DNA of 25,440 nt, taken from a virus. The stretch spans positions 1 through 25,440 of the IMG/VR virus record IMGVR_UViG_3300035665_000222; one strand, given 5' to 3'. The position numbers were made by a program, and so were the translations under genes. Positions 22,231 through 25,440 of the stretch are shown here, one piece after another. A model generated the notes under the pieces. The model saw only the letters and a program-made list of their open reading frames with translations, made no database searches and was not told where the DNA came from. Within the stretch, counting starts at the first letter, position 1. Each line of letters opens with the position of its first letter.

Positions 22231-22749
22231 TTACCCCGCGAGATACAGAGCTTTTTCAGCTTTGCGGCGGCGCACCAATCCCGGTAACACTTTGCCGCCA
22301 CCCATAGTCCACATCATAAACGCTTCCGCCGCACCTTCATAGTCGCCGCGATTGTTTTTCATCCTTATCGTAGAACTCTGATACCGCCCAGGTCCAGCGT
22401 TGAAAGCAAAACTGACCACAGCGTCGAAGCTTGACTGACGGCCAGCAAGATTAGGAGACATTCTAAGTACACTGCGTTCAAAACGGACGAGATCATCCTC
22501 AAAAAGGCGATCAATCTCCTCCTGCGTCCAAGTACGATTATCTTGGGCTGCGAGCGGGTAGTCCTTGCGAAGGATGCCGGTATAGCCATCTTTCCTCAAT
22601 ACGGGTAGCTTGATCTGATCTTGGTACAGCACATGGCCGTAGCCAATCGTCCAAATATGAGCAGGGCATAAGTAAGGCTTGAGGCTTTTACCCTCAAAGC
22701 GGTGCATCAAATCAATGCCTGCCTGCCCTGTTTTCACTTCTTGTTCCAA
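22231..22749 (-). CDS. GH24 endolysin (lysozyme)
   Basis: 172 aa. E19-x8-C28-x5-T34 within FEGKSLKPYLCPAHIWTIGYGH matches the catalytic motif of T4/P22-type lysozymes (Glu, Asp or Cys, Thr), here in the Cys variant. Also present are the WTIGYGH motif, FVSFAFNAGPGRYQSSTI-like (VSFAFNAGPG) and the C-terminal LVRRRKAEKALYL segment. It cleaves the beta-1,4 linkage of peptidoglycan from inside the cell. There is no N-terminal signal-anchor sequence, so export depends on a holin, and two candidates lie just upstream. It overlaps the holin gene by 16 bases. Confidence 0.9.
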   Translation of the reverse strand: MEQEVKTGQAGIDLMHRFEGKSLKPYLCPAHIWTIGYGHVLYQDQIKLPVLRKDGYTGILRKDYPLAAQDNRTWTQEEIDRLFEDDLVRFERSVLRMSPNLAGRQSSFDAVVSFAFNAGPGRYQSSTIRMKNNRGDYEGAAEAFMMWTMGGGKVLPGLVRRRKAEKALYLAG

Positions 22750-23237
22750 CTTCTAGAACCGAACCAAAATCCAATAATGCCGCCAAGCATGGCCATCTCA
22801 TCGTCCGAGAAGATAATCTCAGCAACCTTGATCAGGTCGTCCATGGATTGAACAAGATGGGGATGCTGCCAAACGTAATACGCAAGCACCGCATTAACGG
22901 CGATGAGTTCTAGGATTAGCAAGTAAGTGACATTAGGACGTACCGTGCCAATGTAATTAACCACCCACCTGCTGGACTTCTCAATGATTTGTTTGTCATG
23001 GTCCAGCGCGGCCACGGTCATTTGCGCATCAGTCTGCATGGCAATCTGATCGGTGCGTATCTCTTCCACCCGCTGTTGGGCTATATACCCTTCCTTGGCA
23101 AGTGCTAGCTCCCTCTCAGACTGCATCCGTGCAAGCTCAAGCTCATGAGCCTGGTCAGCTTTGTTTTGGAAGTAATCAAGCAGCTTGGGTAGGCCGGAGA
23201 TTAAGAGTCCACCCAGCGTAGATAGTAACGAAAGCAT
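22734..23237 (-). CDS. Holin, 3-TM type
   Basis: 167 aa. N-terminal hydrophobic segment (LLSTLGGLLISGLPKLL), a long charged helix (LARMQSERELALAKEGY), a central membrane segment (YLLILELIAVNAVLAYYVW) and a C-terminal one (MLGGIIGFWFGSRSW). The order membrane helix, long cytoplasmic coil, two membrane helices, and GGIIGFWFGSR at the end match the 3TM holins of the gene-transfer-agent-type family. It forms inner-membrane lesions that release the lysozyme encoded next. Gene order holin then lysozyme, with a 16-base overlap, is typical. Confidence 0.75.
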   Translation of the reverse strand: MLSLLSTLGGLLISGLPKLLDYFQNKADQAHELELARMQSERELALAKEGYIAQQRVEEIRTDQIAMQTDAQMTVAALDHDKQIIEKSSRWVVNYIGTVRPNVTYLLILELIAVNAVLAYYVWQHPHLVQSMDDLIKVAEIIFSDDEMAMLGGIIGFWFGSRSWNKK

Positions 23238-23239
23238 GA

Positions 23240-23656
23240 TTACCCCTTAGCTGTTACAACGTCTTGGCCTTTCTTAACCGTTACTTTGGAGCCTTCAACG
23301 TCAACTTGCATAGGCTGCTCGGCTCGGTCCAGCTTATCAAGACGATGGATAAGATCCTTGATAACTTCAAACTCTGGCTTCTCCTGCTTAGGCGCAGTGC
23401 CTGCAATGCCATTTAGCATCTGAATCAGCGCAGTTAGTGATGCGCCAAGAAGACCCATGACGGCAGCAATTTTTTCTCCCTCAAGAAAGAGAGATGCTCC
23501 AACACCAACAATCACAATCAGGAAGATATAAAGCAGCCCATCTTCGCCAATCGCTTTACCAGCAACTTCCTTGGCTGAATCTTGGGCCTTTAGCTCTTCA
23601 AGCCTGATCTTGGCTTGCGCTTTGAGGACTGCTAGCTCGTGGGTCTTATCATCCAC
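23240..23656 (-). CDS. 138-aa two-TM membrane protein, possible second holin-like or antiholin
   Basis: Start is GTG 23656. N-terminal helix (HELAVLKAQAKIRLEELKAQ) then two membrane segments, LLYIFLIVIVGVGASLFL (about residues 40-57) and AAVMGLLGASLTALIQMLNGIAG (about 64-86). The C-terminus is charged and ends KKGQDVVTAKG. Two membrane spans and placement immediately before the holin suggest an accessory holin or antiholin. No other function fits better. The ribosome-binding site is weak. Confidence 0.55.
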   Translation of the reverse strand: MDDKTHELAVLKAQAKIRLEELKAQDSAKEVAGKAIGEDGLLYIFLIVIVGVGASLFLEGEKIAAVMGLLGASLTALIQMLNGIAGTAPKQEKPEFEVIKDLIHRLDKLDRAEQPMQVDVEGSKVTVKKGQDVVTAKG

Positions 23657-23658
23657 AA

Positions 23659-23811
23659 TCAGGACTCAGCCTTCTGTTCCTCAAGCTGTGCTACAGCCTG
23701 TGACTTGATCTTCTCAAACAGTGCTGCGATCTGCTTATAAGGAAGATTCCCCAGCGTATCTAGCACTGTATTGACTTCATCAAGGGTGAGTTCAAGCTTG
23801 AGCGGGTTCAT
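23659..23811 (-). CDS. 50-aa hypothetical protein of the lysis/tail region
   Basis: Reads MNPLKLELTLDEVNTVLDTL... and ends AQLEEQKAES, 50 aa, a predicted helical hairpin. GGAAA lies six bases ahead of ATG 23811. The 'LELTLDEVN.VL..LG.LPYK' pattern occurs in small proteins near lysis or tail genes of T7-like and related phages as I recall; function unknown. It overlaps the next upstream gene by 20 bases, and two bases separate its stop from the holin-like gene. Confidence 0.65.
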   Translation of the reverse strand: MNPLKLELTLDEVNTVLDTLGNLPYKQIAALFEKIKSQAVAQLEEQKAES

Positions 23812-24160
23812 TCACTTTCCATGAGGTAGTGGCTTCATCCCAGCTATACATCTGACCATCGGTCGGCATAGCCACCGGTGCTTCCCACTGCGCGTCGGCA
23901 TTCAGAATCCAACTGGCAAAAGGCTTTGGCGCTACGAAAGCATCAATGTCTGATCTGTAGGTATAACCAATCCCGGCATAATTTTTCCTGAGATTGCCGT
24001 TATACGAAGTCTGCTTCCAGGTGCCGCCAAGGATCTTCTCAAGATGCGCTGCGCCAATGTGCTCTTTCTCCACGCCAGCCGCGTCGGAAGTATCCTTGTT
24101 GTCAACGACGACAACCTGAGTGACCACGTTGTTTTCGTCAAGCTTTGCAAAATGCGCCAT
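23792..24160 (-). CDS. 122-aa conserved aquatic-phage protein (AHFAKLDENNVV)
   Basis: MAHFAKLDENNVVTQVVVVDN, GGTWKQTSYNGNLRKNYAGIGYTY, PKPFASWILN and YSWDEATTSW are blocks I recognise from proteins widespread in cyanophages and other marine and freshwater phages, usually annotated as hypothetical. Beta-strand-rich, with many aromatic residues. In those phages it is usually found near tail or host-interaction genes, and here it sits between a 2OG oxygenase and the lysis genes. This block is one reason I call the phage aquatic. Function unknown. Confidence 0.75.
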   Translation of the reverse strand: MAHFAKLDENNVVTQVVVVDNKDTSDAAGVEKEHIGAAHLEKILGGTWKQTSYNGNLRKNYAGIGYTYRSDIDAFVAPKPFASWILNADAQWEAPVAMPTDGQMYSWDEATTSWKVNEPAQA

Positions 24161-24161
24161 G

Positions 24162-24764
24162 CTAAACCTCCAATTTCAGTCCGGTTAAATCCATCTCTTC
24201 GCCAACCGTTCCGGCAGGGAAGGTATTAAATGACAAGCTAACACGAACATCTTCACCTTCCACCGTCGGCACCATGTGCGTCAAACTTGATGGGAAAAGA
24301 ATCAGCCTGCCCGTGATCGCTTCAAACCACCATGACTCACTGTTCCAGCTATTCCACTCAGCAGGAGGGAATTTAATCTGGTTGTAGCCGTCACGGTAGA
24401 AAAAGATCTTGTCGTTGGGATTGGTCTGGATATAAAACACACCAGACACAAATGAATTAGGGTGCGCGTGTTTGTGGTGATACTGCCCCGGCTCCGAGTA
24501 ATTCACCCAAGACTGTGTGAGTCTCAGCGTGACATCGTGCTTTGGATTGGTTGTGGCTTTGAAATACTCAGCCACGCAGTCTTCCATCCAACCGCGCAGA
24601 CTCGTCATCAGCTTATCGCGCAGGACAAAGTTGTTGGTGCTTGTGCGGTTGCCCATGTTGGGACGCTGTTCCAACTCCATGAGGAAGAACTTCTCCTCAT
24701 CAGACAGTGGCCTGCCAAGGTCAAAGAACCCAACCGGCTGGGCGAATAAGCCGTGCAAATTCAT
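24162..24764 (-). CDS. 2OG-Fe(II) oxygenase-like protein
   Basis: 200 aa. The double-stranded beta-helix core is visible: WVNYSEPGQYHHKHAHPNSFVSGVFYIQ has candidate metal-binding His residues at 97-101, FYRDGYNQIKF follows, and GRLILFPSSLTHMVP carries H163 with VRVSLSFN (R174) after it. This is the H-x-D/H...H...R arrangement of 2-oxoglutarate- and iron-dependent dioxygenases of the phage type. Such genes are common in cyanophage tail regions and may hydroxylate a virion or host protein. The exact substrate cannot be inferred. It overlaps the 82-aa gene by four bases (24761-24764, ATGA). Confidence 0.7.
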   Translation of the reverse strand: MNLHGLFAQPVGFFDLGRPLSDEEKFFLMELEQRPNMGNRTSTNNFVLRDKLMTSLRGWMEDCVAEYFKATTNPKHDVTLRLTQSWVNYSEPGQYHHKHAHPNSFVSGVFYIQTNPNDKIFFYRDGYNQIKFPPAEWNSWNSESWWFEAITGRLILFPSSLTHMVPTVEGEDVRVSLSFNTFPAGTVGEEMDLTGLKLEV

Positions 24765-25009
24765 CCGAGGGCTTCCTCAAGTTCTTGTTGCCTAATGCCC
24801 ATTTGTTCCAGCTGCTCAGGCAACCACATGGTTGGGATGCTGTCTTCAAATTCCTTGATCTTTTCCATGACCCAGTAGACCTCTTCAATAGAAGGACAAG
24901 GCCGTGGATCATCCCAGCGGGTAAATTGGTTGTTACTAATTTCCCACTTTGCGCCGGGACGCAACATTTGCATGGCTGTATCAATACCAAGAAACTTGTA
25001 TACCTTCAT
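24761..25009 (-). CDS. 82-aa hypothetical protein beside the glycine-rich tail gene
   Basis: ATG 25009 with AGAGG upstream; the site lies just after the stop codon of the glycine-rich gene, so the two are likely co-translated. Sequence: MKVYKFLGIDTAMQMLRPGA, KWEISNNQFTRWDDPRPCP, ending in a Glu/Gln-rich helix (QLEQMGIRQQELEEALG). No membrane span or catalytic motif. 'TRWDDPRPCPS' is a motif seen in small phage proteins near oxygenase genes as I recall; function unknown, perhaps a chaperone or accessory of the adjacent tail protein. Confidence 0.6.
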   Translation of the reverse strand: MKVYKFLGIDTAMQMLRPGAKWEISNNQFTRWDDPRPCPSIEEVYWVMEKIKEFEDSIPTMWLPEQLEQMGIRQQELEEALG

Positions 25010-25016
25010 ATGACCT

Positions 25017-25440
25017 CTAGAAGTTGACTTTTAGAATAACGATGCCGGAACCGCCTGCTGCGGCAGGGTAAGTTCCCGCTACAAAGTACCCGCCTCCGCC
25101 GCCACCTCCAGTATTAGCCGTACCAGCAACAGCAGAACTTGAAGAACCGGCCCCATTACCACCGCCACCACTCCCACCGGGGCCAGCCGATGTTGACCCT
25201 GATCCGCTGCCTCCGCCACCGCCAGCATATGTGACAGAAGCACCAGAAATTGAGGAAGCAGAACCAGACCCCCCAGCACCCCCAACTGATGGACCCCCAT
25301 TCCCGCCACTCCCACCGGCGCCACCACCACCACCACCGTTAAATGCTGGAGAACCAAGAGCAGAACCACCATTGTTACCTTGGCTTGGAGATACAGATGG
25401 TGTATTCCCAGAACCTCCGGCACCTGATGGACTTGGGTTT
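25017..25440 (-). CDS. Glycine-rich tail fibre/adhesin protein (C-terminal part, cut by right edge)
   Basis: About 140 codons of one open frame to the window edge, stop TAG at 25017-25019. Gly and Ser dominate, with polyglycine runs (GGGGGGAGGSGGNGG, GGGGGSGSGS, GGGGGGGYFVAG) and an ending AAGGSGIVILKVNF. That polyglycine-then-'GGSGIVI' ending is typical of phage tail fibre and adhesin proteins with polyglycine II-type distal domains, which determine host range. The frame in which the same DNA reads as a leucine/valine-rich peptide is a shadow. The N-terminal part lies outside. Confidence 0.75.
   Translation of the reverse strand, partial: NPSPSGAGGSGNTPSVSPSQGNNGGSALGSPAFNGGGGGGAGGSGGNGGPSVGGAGGSGSASSISGASVTYAGGGGGSGSGSTSAGPGGSGGGGNGAGSSSSAVAGTANTGGGGGGGYFVAGTYPAAAGGSGIVILKVNF

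Noticed and set aside
25079-25423. Leu/Val-rich minus-strand frame
   Set aside because: Frame-shifted shadow of the Gly-rich adhesin; the Gly/Ser frame extends to the window edge and ends in the expected fibre motif.
1-25440. tRNA genes, CRISPR arrays, insertion sequences, integrase and att sites
   Set aside because: None could be supported on reading both strands; repeats present are gene-internal duplications.

Overview
The window looks like part of the genome of a tailed double-stranded DNA bacteriophage (or prophage) of a Gram-negative host. It has tightly packed genes that mostly overlap by 1-4 bases (ATGA, GTGA, TGATG), a lysis cassette, a very large virion-associated protein, a recombination/ssDNA-annealing cassette and many small orphan proteins. 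No terminase, portal, major capsid, integrase, polymerase or tRNA gene is visible, so this is a fragment. The 2OG-Fe(II) oxygenase, a 122-aa protein of a type common in aquatic phages and a glycine-rich adhesin-like tail protein suggest an aquatic phage; that is inference.

Layout. Positions 1-1020 hold a minus-strand run of small genes, three of them in an overlapping paralogous array that leaves the window on the left. Positions about 1021-1675 have no convincing gene. This stretch is packed with long complementary segments on the plus strand and ends in a strong plus-strand intrinsic terminator (1686-1714) that no plus-strand protein gene explains; I read it as a large structured noncoding RNA. 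Two minus-strand genes follow (a PD-(D/E)XK resolvase-like nuclease and a 67-aa protein, overlapping each other). A divergent control region lies near 2265-2336, with a promoter-like sequence containing a perfect inverted repeat. Positions 2337-8202 are a plus-strand operon of small orphan proteins including two paralogous pairs, followed by a RecB/Cas4-like nuclease, an ERF-type annealing protein, a small protein with an SSB-like acidic tail, HTH and ribbon-helix-helix proteins, and a Ref-like HNH nuclease.

Positions 8184-25440 are a single minus-strand late operon. In the direction of transcription it reads: glycine-rich tail protein (cut by the right edge), 82-aa protein, 2OG oxygenase, 122-aa protein, 50-aa protein, two holin-like membrane proteins, GH24 lysozyme, 711-aa and 460-aa structural proteins, four virion-associated proteins, and a 2342-aa giant protein. 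The giant protein combines an alanine/glycine-rich hydrophobic N-terminus, a zincin-type HEFGH motif, a ParB/sulfiredoxin-like GNHR motif and a long helical C-terminus, in the style of phage 'polyvalent' proteins delivered with DNA.

The most interesting items are the candidate ornate RNA with a long-range pseudoknot, the mosaic giant protein (one 297-bp in-frame insertion is flanked by 25-bp direct repeats; a second segment has shifted composition), the SSB-tailed small protein, and the tandem arrays of orphan genes.
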